Below, piece by piece: positions 17,767 to 27,160 of a stretch of DNA of 64,000 nt; positions within the stretch are counted from its first letter, which is position 1; every line of letters starts with the position of its first letter. The stretch is from WRGT01 sp942493035 (lineage in GTDB: Bacteria > Spirochaetota > UBA4802 > UBA5550): positions 496,001 to 560,000 of the forward strand of contig OW818666.1 in NCBI GenBank assembly GCA_942493035.1, written 5' to 3'. The notes under the pieces were generated by a model. That model was not told the DNA's origin and did not search any database. It was given only the letters and a program-made list of their open reading frames with translations. The translations under genes were made by a program, and so were the position numbers.

Positions 17767-19833
17767 GTGTTTAACATTAAATCATTTTATAAAAATAATG
17801 TATCAAAAAGTCTTATTAAAAAACTTGTTTTTTCAACTATGGGGCTGGTTTTAACAGCGCTTTTGATTATACTTTTTGTGAATTATTATATGGTAAAATC
17901 AAATATTGTAAGTATCGTTGAAAAAGATTTGAATGCTAATACTGATGCAGTATACGATCTGATAGATAATGCCTATGATGATTTCCGGATACAGCTATAC
18001 AGTATAGCTGAAAACAATCTCACTGCATGCAGAAATATTTACACTAAAAATCCCGGAGCGGCTAAGGAAATTCTGAAGAGTTTTATTCTCTCGCAGAAGA
18101 TAGGTAAGTCCGGTTATATTTATTGCGTCGATTCAAAGGGTGTTATTCAAGTCCATCCCAACAGTAAACTCATCGGAGTTAATCTTTCGAAGTACGGATT
18201 CATTACAAAAACTGTTGAGATGAAGAACGGCACACTTGAATATATGTGGGCTAATCCTGGAGAGACAGCCGAGAGAGAAAAGATAATAGCATTTACATAT
18301 TTCCAGCCGTTTGACTGGCATATAAGTGTTTCTGCATACCTTGAGGAGTTTGCGGATAAATTTCAGAATGAAGAGATGCAGAAAAACGGAATGGCCATGC
18401 AGACTCTTAAGGACAGAATAAAAAAACTGAAGATCGGAGATGAAGGGTATGCCTTTATTATGAATTACTCCGGAAGGCTGCTGGTTCATCCTAAAAGTGA
18501 GGGACAGAATATATCCAATTTTGAATTTATTAAACATATCATCAAAGAGAAAACCGGGACATATGTTTATCCATGGGAGGGTAAGGACAAAATTGTTGTT
18601 TACAGGGATTTTAAACCTCTTAAATGGATAGTTGTTGCAGGAAGTTATTACAGCGATTTTCTTGATAAGCCCATGAGAAAAGTAATTATTACATCTCTGA
18701 TTTTGTTTATAACTCTTTCTTTTGTCATATTCTATTTTATAGTAAAAATAATTAATGTTATAATAATTGCACCTGTTCATCATGCAAAAGAGATTGCGGA
18801 GTCTGTAGGGGCGGGTGATTTTACTATAAAAATAGAGGTTTCAAGCGATGATGAAATAGGTATGATGATGACTGCTGTTTCAAATATGCTTGAATCACAG
18901 AAAGGAATTGTAAAGACTATACTCGGCAGTGTTGACAATTTAAACAGATTTTCTGTCGAGATGGAATCGATAAGCAATGATATGACCGGGATGTCTCAGA
19001 CACAGGCTGCCTCACTTGAGGAGACTGCCGCATCGCTGGAAGAGCTTCTTGCCTCTATGACAATGATTACAGAGAAGACCGAAACTCAGTTTCAGAGTGT
19101 TGACCGGAACTTTATTCATATGGGGGAGATGGCTGACGAGGCTGATGAATCGTACCGCGAATCAATGGAGGTCTCCGGGCTGATGGAGAGTACTTTCAGA
19201 AATGCTCAGAATGGTGAAAAAGAGCTGAATCGTATGGTTTATGAGATGGGTGAGATAAAAAAGAGTACTTCGCAGATTGCCGAGATTATTCAGATAATAT
19301 CTGATATATCTGAAAAAGTAAATCTGCTTTCGCTTAATGCTGCAATTGAGGCGGCTAGGGCTGGTGAGCATGGAAGAGGATTTGCCGTTGTTGCCGATGA
19401 AATATCCAAGCTTGCAGACCAGACAGCTTCAAGTGCAAAAAATATTACATTGCTTGTCAATGAGGGTAATAGTCAGGTCGATTCCGGAACAGAGATTGTC
19501 AACCGTACTGCTGAGTCATTTAGAAACATTATCAGTTCCATAGAGTCGGTATCCCGGACTATGGTTAAGTTTTCATCAACACTGCAGATGCTCTCGGAAA
19601 CATCAGGCAAAGCCCGGGAGAATACAACAAATGTCAGAGAATTGTCAAATGACATTGCAACAGCAACCCATGAGCAGATGAGGACTAATAGAGAAATTTC
19701 AAAAACAATTGAAGAGGTAAGCGAGTCATCCCAGCGGGTTGTTCAGCATGCCGAGTCGATATCGGAAACATCAGAGGAGATCGGAAAGATATCCTCCAAA
19801 CTTAAAGATCAGATGAAAAGATTTAAGTTTTAA
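17767..19833 (+). CDS. MCP with tandem Cache domains
   Basis: A 688-residue receptor beginning at a GTG preceded by GAGG. A membrane helix lies near 18-41, two Cache-like units near 60-190 (GYIYCVDSKGVIQVHPN) and 200-300 (GYAFIMNYSGRLLVHPKSEG), a second helix near 303-330, HAMP near 331-385 and the signalling domain to the end, with tip EKVNLLSLNAAIEAARAG and GRGFAVVADEI. The Cache pair suggests sensing of a small periplasmic metabolite. It follows the FIST gene by about 200 bp on the same strand. Confidence 0.93.
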   Translation: MFNIKSFYKNNVSKSLIKKLVFSTMGLVLTALLIILFVNYYMVKSNIVSIVEKDLNANTDAVYDLIDNAYDDFRIQLYSIAENNLTACRNIYTKNPGAAKEILKSFILSQKIGKSGYIYCVDSKGVIQVHPNSKLIGVNLSKYGFITKTVEMKNGTLEYMWANPGETAEREKIIAFTYFQPFDWHISVSAYLEEFADKFQNEEMQKNGMAMQTLKDRIKKLKIGDEGYAFIMNYSGRLLVHPKSEGQNISNFEFIKHIIKEKTGTYVYPWEGKDKIVVYRDFKPLKWIVVAGSYYSDFLDKPMRKVIITSLILFITLSFVIFYFIVKIINVIIIAPVHHAKEIAESVGAGDFTIKIEVSSDDEIGMMMTAVSNMLESQKGIVKTILGSVDNLNRFSVEMESISNDMTGMSQTQAASLEETAASLEELLASMTMITEKTETQFQSVDRNFIHMGEMADEADESYRESMEVSGLMESTFRNAQNGEKELNRMVYEMGEIKKSTSQIAEIIQIISDISEKVNLLSLNAAIEAARAGEHGRGFAVVADEISKLADQTASSAKNITLLVNEGNSQVDSGTEIVNRTAESFRNIISSIESVSRTMVKFSSTLQMLSETSGKARENTTNVRELSNDIATATHEQMRTNREISKTIEEVSESSQRVVQHAESISETSEEIGKISSKLKDQMKRFKF

Positions 19834-19947
19834 ATACTTATGATTGTTTAAAGAGTATAATTTCAGTATCCCGGTTTTGAATTAATTAACAATTAAACTT
19901 GCATTCTTTAGATGACGATGTTTAAATAACTTTATGTTTTTAGTGAA

Positions 19948-20012
19948 AGTTTTTAAATTTTATGTTATCCCTGCCACCTTCGGTACGGTTACAATATAAA
20001 ATTTTTCAACAA
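19948..20012. repeat. TTTTAGTGTAAA hairpin repeat, degenerate copy
   Basis: TTTTTAGTGAAAG is followed by an AT-rich arm, CTGCCACC-TTC-GGTACGG and ATATAAAATTTTT. It matches the layout of the conserved copy near 24031-24095, but the GC stem has decayed. Confidence 0.4.
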
Positions 20013-20085
20013 AAATAATTTAAGGAATTAATACTATTATGCTTTAAAAAATAATTCGGGAATTGAATATCCAGAGTGAGTCTAA

Positions 20086-20937
20086 ATGAAAAATAAAATA
20101 ATAAACAGGTTTATAATATCTTTTGCTGTAATCCCGGTTTTTATTTCGGTATTATATGGGGATACAATCCTTCTCTCAGACGGAACATATCTTGTCGGGA
20201 AGGTTGTTGAATGGGATGCCTATCATATTATTTTTAAAAATTCTCACGGAGCCTTTGCAATCAAAAAAAATCAGCTCACAAAACTTTATGTTACCGCCAG
20301 TCAGCAGGAGGATATTGAGCTTAGATCTCAATTGAATCATTCAATTAAAGATGAGGATATTATAAAACACTATCTGGCTGGAGCAGAGGGGCTTCCTATC
20401 GGGGGTATTGACCTGAATGATCTTGAAGCAAATTTAAAGAATACAAAACCTGAAATTAAAATTTACGGATTTTTGAGTTACTACAATACCTTCGGGCAAC
20501 TTGCCTATAAAGTCCCTTACGGAATCGGATATTCACTTGGTTACTCCCGATCTCTGAGCGGTTTTTTTTCTGATCAGTCTGCATTCTGGCTTCCTCTGAT
20601 TTTTATTGAACCTGAGGTTATTTTTTTTAAAGGGGATCTGGCTGAACTGGATGATTTTTCAATTTATGCCGGACCGCGATGGGACATTAAAATCGCAGGC
20701 GGAAAATACGGGATTATCTCAATTCAGAGTATGCCGGGTTATACTTATCTGAAAATAAAAGATAAAGATTCCGAGGGTGAAAGTGAAACAATATCGTTTA
20801 AGATAAAAACCGGGTATGAATATCCGGTATATGATAATATTATTACATCTATCTATTTTTCATATCTCTATATATACGATGAAGTAGTTCCTCTCTCCGG
20901 GGCTGGAGTTTCATTAGCCTTATCGTATAAGTTCTGA
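20086..20937 (+). CDS. Exported beta-barrel-like outer-membrane protein
   Basis: A 283-residue protein with a signal peptide (about 1-26). Residues 27-75 resemble a short 'LLSDGTYLVGKVVEW...LTKLYV' beta domain often found at the start of spirochaete outer-surface proteins. From about 125 to the end there are alternating aromatic/polar strands, and the last residue is Phe (SLALSYKF), as expected for BAM-inserted barrels. I do not recognise a named family. It converges on the 20939-22966 lipoprotein with almost no gap. Confidence 0.65.
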   Translation: MKNKIINRFIISFAVIPVFISVLYGDTILLSDGTYLVGKVVEWDAYHIIFKNSHGAFAIKKNQLTKLYVTASQQEDIELRSQLNHSIKDEDIIKHYLAGAEGLPIGGIDLNDLEANLKNTKPEIKIYGFLSYYNTFGQLAYKVPYGIGYSLGYSRSLSGFFSDQSAFWLPLIFIEPEVIFFKGDLAELDDFSIYAGPRWDIKIAGGKYGIISIQSMPGYTYLKIKDKDSEGESETISFKIKTGYEYPVYDNIITSIYFSYLYIYDEVVPLSGAGVSLALSYKF

Positions 20938-20938
20938 A

Positions 20939-22966
20939 TTATTTAATGTAGTAAACCCAGAGCCTTTTGTTTATTGATGGAGCCTCAGCTTTAAAATATA
21001 ATTTTCCATTATATACTGTAAAACATTCAGGATTTGAAGATGAGCTTGAATTATTAATATCTGCAACCAGATAGCATTTATTTCCGTCAAAGCACCAGAA
21101 TTCACTCCCTTTGCCTGATGCGTAGGCTTGAAAGTATAATTTTCCGTTATATGCTGTCATGTATTTTGGATCAGAATCAAGAGTTCCAGGGTATATATCA
21201 TATTTCTCACCAGGCTGGTTGACTCCATCATAAGACCATAGCTCTACACCGTTATTGTTTCCGTCTATATCGTTTCTGATTCCGCTGAAATAAAGTTCAT
21301 TATTAAATACTGCAGGATATTCGGGAGTTTCTTCTGATATAATCGGAACATTAATTTCTGCAATTCTGGAAATAGAAGTACCATCGTAACTCCAGAGTCC
21401 TGAAAGTTCCCCTGATTTTTTTGCTTTAAAATGTAGTTTATTATTAAATGACACAATATGGGAAATAGAATCAGAAGTAATTGCAGAATTAATATCACAC
21501 ACCTTTGAAGGGCTTCCTGTTCCATTATAACTATAAAGTTTTCTGATGGAATAAGCCGTATAAACAGAGAAATATAACTGGTTATTATATACAGTAAGGA
21601 ACGATGGTGAGCTGTCTGATGAGCCGGAATAGATATCACTAATTCTGGATATAAAATTTCCGTCATAACTCCATAATTCTCTACCGGTTGAATCCCCTCC
21701 ATTTGCACTGAAATAAAGTTTATTATTATAAACACAGAGATGAGAAGGATGTGAGTTATCTATTCCAGGGTAGATGTCGGCAGCTAATTCAATATTAGTT
21801 TCGTTATATCGCCAGAGTTCAGCTCCATTACCTGTTCCGCCGTCTGCATTGAAATAAAGATATCCGTTGTAAACTGCTATGTAATGTTGTGAAGTCTGTC
21901 CGAATGGTGAAGGACCTATATTTACATCTGCTGCTTTTTTCAGCACCAGGTCATCAATGTCAAGAAATTCCGGGGTAGATTCTCTGCCATCTGCCGCAAC
22001 AGAATAGACTGCGAAGTGTGTTGTACCCGCCGGAATACCGGTATCATCGGGAATAAGTAATTCGAGAGGATTACTGCTTTTTAAAATTCCGTTTAAAAAA
22101 AATGATTTTGGATCTGCTTCTGTACCAAGGTAGACTTTATAACTGTTAATTTCATCAACTCTTACCGGAGCATTTAATCTTAATACACCGCAGATCTGAT
22201 CTTCATCCCTGTCTGAATCTACAGAAAATTTCAATCCGGGTGCGTCCATAGAGAAATCATTAATTAACACTGAATCCGGTTCTGATTTTTTATCATCATC
22301 AGATATAGAATAAATAATGAAATATGATGCGCCATCAGGGATCTGTGTTCCGGACTGAAGCGTATATTCCAGATCCTGATCATTTTTATTAAACTCACAT
22401 ATTTTACTTATTGGTGAATTATATCCGCTTCCCCAGTATACTTCATATTTCTTAACATTATATATATCCGCAGGTGGTAATATTTTTAATGTTAAGTTTA
22501 AAAATCCTTTTTTACTGTCCAGATCAGGTGTTATCGTGTGATCCGGGGTCTTCGGATCCATTACATAATCAATTATTTCAAATGAATCCGGTTCTGATTT
22601 TTTATTCTCATCGGATATTGAATAAACAATAAATCTTGACGCACCTTCAGGTATAGGGGTGCCATCGGGGAAGGTGTAATTCAGGTTTTTTTCATTCTTA
22701 TCAAATGAACAAATCTTTGAGATAGGGCTATGGTCTTCATTTCCCCAATAGATTTCATATTTTTGAATTATATCTGTTTCTGCTGGAGGAATGATTTCTA
22801 AGCTGAAAGTAATATATCCTCTTCTGCCGTCGCTGTCAGTTGTCGTGGAATGAGATGGTGTAAGTGGAGAATTCCCGATTAATTCATCCAATCCGTTATA
22901 GCACGAGCTTAAAATCGTGATGGAAATAATGAATGTAATTATACTGGTTATTTTGAATAAATTCAA
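20939..22966 (-). CDS. Lipoprotein with Fn3-like modules and ELWSYDG-repeat propeller
   Basis: A 675-residue lipoprotein that begins at a TTG with AGAGG eight bases upstream. The signal ends at the lipobox Cys near residue 22 (TILSSCYN). About 45-130, 140-235 and 240-340 are three related Ig/Fn3-like modules (KYEIYWGNEDHSPISKICSF repeats as KYEVYWGSGYNSPISKICEF). The rest is a chain of about seven repeats built around YNGKLYFxAxG...ELWSYDG, typical of beta-propeller blades. It is probably surface-exposed and binding in nature; no catalytic residues are apparent. The first two modules are so alike that they look like a recent internal duplication. Confidence 0.75.
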   Translation of the reverse strand: MNLFKITSIITFIISITILSSCYNGLDELIGNSPLTPSHSTTTDSDGRRGYITFSLEIIPPAETDIIQKYEIYWGNEDHSPISKICSFDKNEKNLNYTFPDGTPIPEGASRFIVYSISDENKKSEPDSFEIIDYVMDPKTPDHTITPDLDSKKGFLNLTLKILPPADIYNVKKYEVYWGSGYNSPISKICEFNKNDQDLEYTLQSGTQIPDGASYFIIYSISDDDKKSEPDSVLINDFSMDAPGLKFSVDSDRDEDQICGVLRLNAPVRVDEINSYKVYLGTEADPKSFFLNGILKSSNPLELLIPDDTGIPAGTTHFAVYSVAADGRESTPEFLDIDDLVLKKAADVNIGPSPFGQTSQHYIAVYNGYLYFNADGGTGNGAELWRYNETNIELAADIYPGIDNSHPSHLCVYNNKLYFSANGGDSTGRELWSYDGNFISRISDIYSGSSDSSPSFLTVYNNQLYFSVYTAYSIRKLYSYNGTGSPSKVCDINSAITSDSISHIVSFNNKLHFKAKKSGELSGLWSYDGTSISRIAEINVPIISEETPEYPAVFNNELYFSGIRNDIDGNNNGVELWSYDGVNQPGEKYDIYPGTLDSDPKYMTAYNGKLYFQAYASGKGSEFWCFDGNKCYLVADINNSSSSSNPECFTVYNGKLYFKAEAPSINKRLWVYYIK

Positions 22967-23355
22967 TTGAAACCTCTGACGTTGCAGTTTCTCCGGAGCC
23001 GGATAGTGTAACCGTTAACTCCTTCAGGTTGTTTAAAATCTGTTGAGAATTTATTTAATCTGAATTGTAATATTGATAGGATAAAAACACTATTTATGTC
23101 AATAAATTTCAATAATAAAAACAATGACTATTCCGTCTTGAACAAAGCATATGAGGAATTCAAGACGATTTTGACTTTAACATTGATATGTATTCTGTAT
23201 GTTTTTATATTTTCATATTACTTTTAATATCCGTGACTACTCAGCTGTAAAAAAGATGCAGAAAACTAATGAAACAATATATATCTCCGTTGATTTTTGA
23301 ACATGATTTGAAACATAGACAGGTAGTTACTAATATCCGGCTTTATTTTTTACAG
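22967..23355. other. 389-bp intergenic region
   Basis: Holds 90-bp element copy 7 (23094-23184); otherwise AT-rich, with no gene seen. Confidence 0.5.
23094..23184 (+). repeat. 90-bp pseudo-palindromic element, copy 7
   Basis: Shows TATGTCAA, ACAATGACTATTC, CGTCTTGAAC, AATTCAAGACG and TTTTGACTTTAACAT. Here the inner dyad is extended (CGTCTTGAA pairs with TTCAAGACG) with compensating C/G changes in both arms, which suggests the pairing itself is kept. Confidence 0.7.
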
Positions 23356-23988
23356 CTACTTAATTAACATATATCTAACGCTCTGTACAAGTTCATTCAA
23401 TACTCTTTCCCTGTCAAGGTCGGGAGTCTGATAGAGTATCACAAAAGTAATAATTATCATGTTTACAAGTATAAGAGCAAAAGATTCAACGTCGTGATTC
23501 TTAATTCTTTTTTTATATCTGCTGAAGAAGTTCTGCATTAAAAGAAGCCCTTTTGCCTCCTCCTCACGGTATACATTGCGGAATCTCTCTGATGAGAGAA
23601 TGTATTCCCGTCTTTCAAGGAATAACCTCAGATTATCTTTGCTGGATACAAACATCTCCATAATTAAAAATTCAATAGCCTCTTCTGAGGTCATTTCCTG
23701 TTCGTAAATCTGATTGTAAATTCTTTCGGAAGTGGAGGTTGTATCTCGAAGATGCTGCTCCAGAGTTTCGATAAAGATTTCCAGTTTGTTATTGAAATGT
23801 GTATAGAATGTTCCAAGGCCTGCACCGGCATCTTTTGTTATCATTTCTATTGAAGTCTCGCTGAATCCGTATGCCGAGAAGAGCTTCATTGAGCTTGCAA
23901 TAATTTTTTTACGTGTATTGATTGACCGCTCCTGTTTGGGGGGAGTGACCGGCAATTTGTTTATTTTTTCTTTATCTGGTTTTTTCAT
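23356..23988 (-). CDS. TetR/AcrR-family transcriptional regulator
   Basis: A 210-residue regulator. The N-terminal HTH is clear (TRKKIIASSMKLFSAYGFSETSIEMITKDAGAGLGTFYTHFNNK, about 25-70) and the C-terminal ligand domain is all-helical. It is transcribed away from the TonB-dependent receptor gene, and the shared upstream region suggests it could control that system. This is inference from layout. The ligand is unknown. Confidence 0.9.
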   Translation of the reverse strand: MKKPDKEKINKLPVTPPKQERSINTRKKIIASSMKLFSAYGFSETSIEMITKDAGAGLGTFYTHFNNKLEIFIETLEQHLRDTTSTSERIYNQIYEQEMTSEEAIEFLIMEMFVSSKDNLRLFLERREYILSSERFRNVYREEEAKGLLLMQNFFSRYKKRIKNHDVESFALILVNMIIITFVILYQTPDLDRERVLNELVQSVRYMLIK

Positions 23989-24030
23989 ATTGGTTGATCT
24001 TATTTCAGTATTTATTTCTTAACTTTTCTA

Positions 24031-24095
24031 TAGTAAAAAAATTATATATCCCCGCCGCCTTCGGCGGCGGAGATGTATAATTTTTTTTACACTAA
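24031..24095. repeat. TTTTAGTGTAAA hairpin repeat, best copy
   Basis: GTAAAAAAATTATA and TATAATTTTTTTTAC arms enclose the stem CCGCCGCC-TTC-GGCGGCGG. Diverged relatives lie near 10940 and 19948. All three are intergenic. Confidence 0.7.
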
Positions 24096-24296
24096 AATTT
24101 GTATTTAGGAATAATTACTGATTTTATTATATTACATCTTGAAAATACCTTTGAATTTGTAAAGAGTAAAAATATAAAAACCGAATATTGATTCATATTT
24201 GCTTTGACATAAAATAGAGTCGTCAACATATGGAAAAAGAACCGATGGACAGCAGATTATTCAAGGGGCACAACGCTTCGCGATGTGCAGGAAATG

Positions 24297-24329
24297 GGGG
24301 ATTACGGGGGCCAGGCCCCCGTAATCCCC
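24297..24329. repeat. GC-rich perfect inverted repeat
   Basis: Two 16-base arms (GGGGATTACGGGGGCC and its complement) are separated by a single A. It is far GC-richer than its surroundings, suggesting an imported palindromic element. Confidence 0.65.
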
Positions 24330-24536
24330 TATTTTCTACGTATGCGAGGCATAGGCACCACTGAAATAATGTACTGCCTGAACGATGGTAATTCCTGAAA
24401 TTGTATTTTTTTAGAAATAAATAGTAACACATTTTTCTCTTTCAGGTGTTTAAGTATTATATATATAAAAAGCTGCGGTTTAGATATTCGAAAATTATAA
24501 TCTATTCCGGTTTTAAGCAGCAGAGCAAAATGTAAT

Positions 24537-24616
24537 TACTCAAAAACTTGTGGTAAAATTATCTCAGCCGCGCCTCCGGCGCGGCTGAGATATAATCCCG
24601 GCGGTTTTTGAGCAGT
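24537..24616. repeat. CTCAAAAAC hairpin repeat, copy 2
   Basis: Outer arms TACTCAAAAACT and GGTTTTTGAGCA match copy 1 at 10212-10282. The inner stem (24561-24591, ATCTCAGCCGCGCC, loop TCC) differs wholly from copy 1 but is equally perfect. It lies just upstream of the TonB-dependent receptor gene. Confidence 0.75.
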
Positions 24617-24660
24617 TTAAAAAAAATCATGAGAATAAATATAGAAAAGGTTTTATTAAG

Positions 24661-27033
24661 ATGCAGAAAAACAATATCGTCTTTCTACTTTTTGCTGTAA
24701 ATCTGTTCATTGTATCGGTATTTATACCTGCTTATGCTGCTCCATACTCTATGCAGGGAAAGGTTATCGACGGCTCTACACAGAAACAGGTGAATTTTGC
24801 AATTGTAATTATTCAGGAGGCGGGTCTGGTTTCAAATGCGCCTCAGGGTAATTATTATATGGAGATCCCGAAGAGCGGAAGGTATGTGGTAAAGGTTCAG
24901 TCACCCGGTCTTGAGAGCATCACAACCTTCGTAACTATCGAAGGGAATGTTTCACGGAATTTTATACTGAATCCTTTCACTTCAAAGGGGAGCGGTGTTG
25001 TAATTAAAGGTGAAAAGGATATTCAGAAGATCTCCCGTCATACCATGAGCAAAAAGGAGATTAAAGAGGTCCCGGCATCTTTCGGTGATTCTCTAAACGC
25101 ATTAACGGCACTCCCTAACGTTTCCCGGCCAATGGGTTTTTTCGGTCCACTTATTATCAGAGGGGCCGACCCGGCAGTAAACGGTTATTTTATTGATGAT
25201 ATCCCTCTATATAATCCGATGCACTTCGGAGGCTTTCATTCTGTAATTAATAACGACCTTATGAGAGAGATTGATCTTTACGCGTCATCCTATCCGTCAC
25301 AGTTCGGGAATGCGCAGGGTGCGATTATTAATATCAATACAATAGATGATGTAACCGAACCGGGCGGGAATGTCGATGTGGGTCTTGTTTCAGCATGTGC
25401 TCTTATCAAGAGACCGATTGAGGAAAAGACAATTGTTGACGGTAAAGAGAAAGTTGAGAATAAAGGGTACATCATTGCTTCTGCAAGGATTGGTTACATA
25501 TCACTTTTTATACCTCCGATCTATGAATATATCCTTGATGAAAAACTCGACCAGGTTGTTGATTACTGGGACTATCAGTTCAAGGCTAAATATTTTCTCG
25601 ATAAAAGTAATTCTCTCTCGTTTCTTGCATTCGGGAACAGAGATGTTATAAAACTGATATTGAAAGAGAAGTATCTGGATGAGAGGGATGATCCTTACTT
25701 TGCTAATGCAGCATTCAATCAGAATCAGGATTCTCACAACTTCGGAATTTATTACACGTTTAAACCGAAGGAGTCTTTTTCAAATACACTGCTTGCATAC
25801 GGCGCCATGACAAACTTTTATATGTGGGGTGAATTCCCGGCTTCTAATGCAGAGTGGGCAAAGGATATTGAAACCATATCAAAACCGTATATATTCGGAT
25901 TAAAAGACAAACTTAAAATAGAATGGTGGAAGTCTCATGGAGAGCTCCGTGCGGGATTAGAATACAATTACTATCTGTTCAGAACTGATGGTGTTACAAT
26001 TGTACCTAAAAAAAATATTGATGATTTTAATCCGGGAGATCCTGACAGTTTTGAAAAGATTCCGCTTGGAGATGAAATTGTAAATAAAACTATAATTCAC
26101 TATATGGAGAATAAGTTTAATTTCGGATGGATCACATTTGTTCCGGGCTATCACGCGGAGTATCTCTCTCTGACAAAGAAGCATGTTTTTGATCCAAGGG
26201 GCGCATTAAGTATTGCTTTCCCGACAGGTACAACTCTGGGCGCGGCAGGGGGATATTACAGCTGCTTTCTTCAGACAAACGCAACCTATTTCAACAATAC
26301 TCCGAATGTCGGTAAAGCTGACTACCTTGACCCGCAGAGATCTATTCATAGAACTGTGAGTCTGGAGCAGAGGATTTCTGATTATACATTTAAGGCTGAG
26401 GGATTCTATAATAACTATTGGGATATTGTTTATGCAGAGGAGCAGGATGATCCTGATGAAGTTGCAGCTAATGGCGCTAAACTGATAACATCCGGATTTG
26501 AATTTATGGCAAAAATAAATGACGAAAGTGATCAGGGATTTTTCGGCTGGATGAGCTATACATATTCAAAATCAAAGATGCAGTCTAATATGGAAACAGA
26601 TGTTTACAGTGATGAATGGATAAATTCATATTACGACCAGACACATGTTCTGAAGATTGTTTCAGGGTATACACGCGGGAATCATACTTTCAGCGCAAAA
26701 TTTCAGATGAATTCTTCAACGCCATATACTCCGATTGACGGCAGTTATCTTGATCCGTATTACACCGCTGGCACCAGGTATCAGCCGCTTTACGGAAAAA
26801 CAAATTCTGAACGTATGGGGCTAAGTCATCAGATTGATATAAGATACAGTTATAAAACAAATTATAAATGGGGCTACGTAAGCTGGTATGTTGAACTGAT
26901 CAATGCGGATATGTATATGCCGGATAATTATGTTTATGATTACCGGAAGCCGTATTCAAACAGCAATCCTGTTACAGAAAAAATGGAAGGACTTGCAATA
27001 CTCCCGAACTTCGGAGTAGAAGCAAAGTTTTAA
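24661..27033 (+). CDS. TonB-dependent outer-membrane receptor
   Basis: A 790-residue protein. A signal peptide spans about 1-26, a carboxypeptidase-regulatory-like beta domain about 30-108, the plug about 125-235 (LIIRGADPAVNGYFIDDIPLYNP), and a 22-strand-type barrel to the end. It should import a substrate across the outer membrane using energy from the ExbB/ExbD/TonB proteins encoded just downstream. TetR is encoded divergently upstream. The substrate cannot be read from sequence; the CarboxypepD_reg-like domain is common in carbohydrate and metal receptors. Confidence 0.9.
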   Translation: MQKNNIVFLLFAVNLFIVSVFIPAYAAPYSMQGKVIDGSTQKQVNFAIVIIQEAGLVSNAPQGNYYMEIPKSGRYVVKVQSPGLESITTFVTIEGNVSRNFILNPFTSKGSGVVIKGEKDIQKISRHTMSKKEIKEVPASFGDSLNALTALPNVSRPMGFFGPLIIRGADPAVNGYFIDDIPLYNPMHFGGFHSVINNDLMREIDLYASSYPSQFGNAQGAIININTIDDVTEPGGNVDVGLVSACALIKRPIEEKTIVDGKEKVENKGYIIASARIGYISLFIPPIYEYILDEKLDQVVDYWDYQFKAKYFLDKSNSLSFLAFGNRDVIKLILKEKYLDERDDPYFANAAFNQNQDSHNFGIYYTFKPKESFSNTLLAYGAMTNFYMWGEFPASNAEWAKDIETISKPYIFGLKDKLKIEWWKSHGELRAGLEYNYYLFRTDGVTIVPKKNIDDFNPGDPDSFEKIPLGDEIVNKTIIHYMENKFNFGWITFVPGYHAEYLSLTKKHVFDPRGALSIAFPTGTTLGAAGGYYSCFLQTNATYFNNTPNVGKADYLDPQRSIHRTVSLEQRISDYTFKAEGFYNNYWDIVYAEEQDDPDEVAANGAKLITSGFEFMAKINDESDQGFFGWMSYTYSKSKMQSNMETDVYSDEWINSYYDQTHVLKIVSGYTRGNHTFSAKFQMNSSTPYTPIDGSYLDPYYTAGTRYQPLYGKTNSERMGLSHQIDIRYSYKTNYKWGYVSWYVELINADMYMPDNYVYDYRKPYSNSNPVTEKMEGLAILPNFGVEAKF

Positions 27034-27056
27034 TATATTGCTTCAACAGGCGAACA

Positions 27057-27116
27057 GCCCCCGCACCCCCGGAAGGGGCAATGCAAGGTCTTTGCCCACT
27101 CCGGGGGTGCGGGGGC
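27057..27116. repeat. GC-rich inverted repeat after the receptor gene
   Basis: Positions 27057-27073 (GCCCCCGCACCCCCGGA) pair perfectly with 27100-27116. A second small stem (GGGCAA/TTGCCC) lies inside. No T-run follows. It may attenuate transcription between the receptor and the downstream lipoproteins. Confidence 0.65.
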
Positions 27117-27160
27117 CGAGATGGGGGACTTGATCCAGAATCAAAGGAGAATAAAATATA

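Larger units (their letters stand above)
23989..24660. other. 672-bp intergenic region rich in palindromes
   Basis: Contains three large hairpins (24031-24095, 24297-24329, 24537-24616). A 69-codon minus-strand frame across the middle hairpin is not credible as a gene. Confidence 0.6.

Noticed and set aside
18133..18783. 216-codon minus-strand open frame inside the double-Cache MCP gene
   Set aside because: It is antisense to a strongly supported receptor gene, has no ribosome site or recognisable domain, and reflects codon bias of the real gene.
24223..24432. 69-codon minus-strand open frame between TetR and the receptor
   Set aside because: It runs through a perfect GC-rich palindrome (24297-24329), so its peptide simply reads the hairpin.
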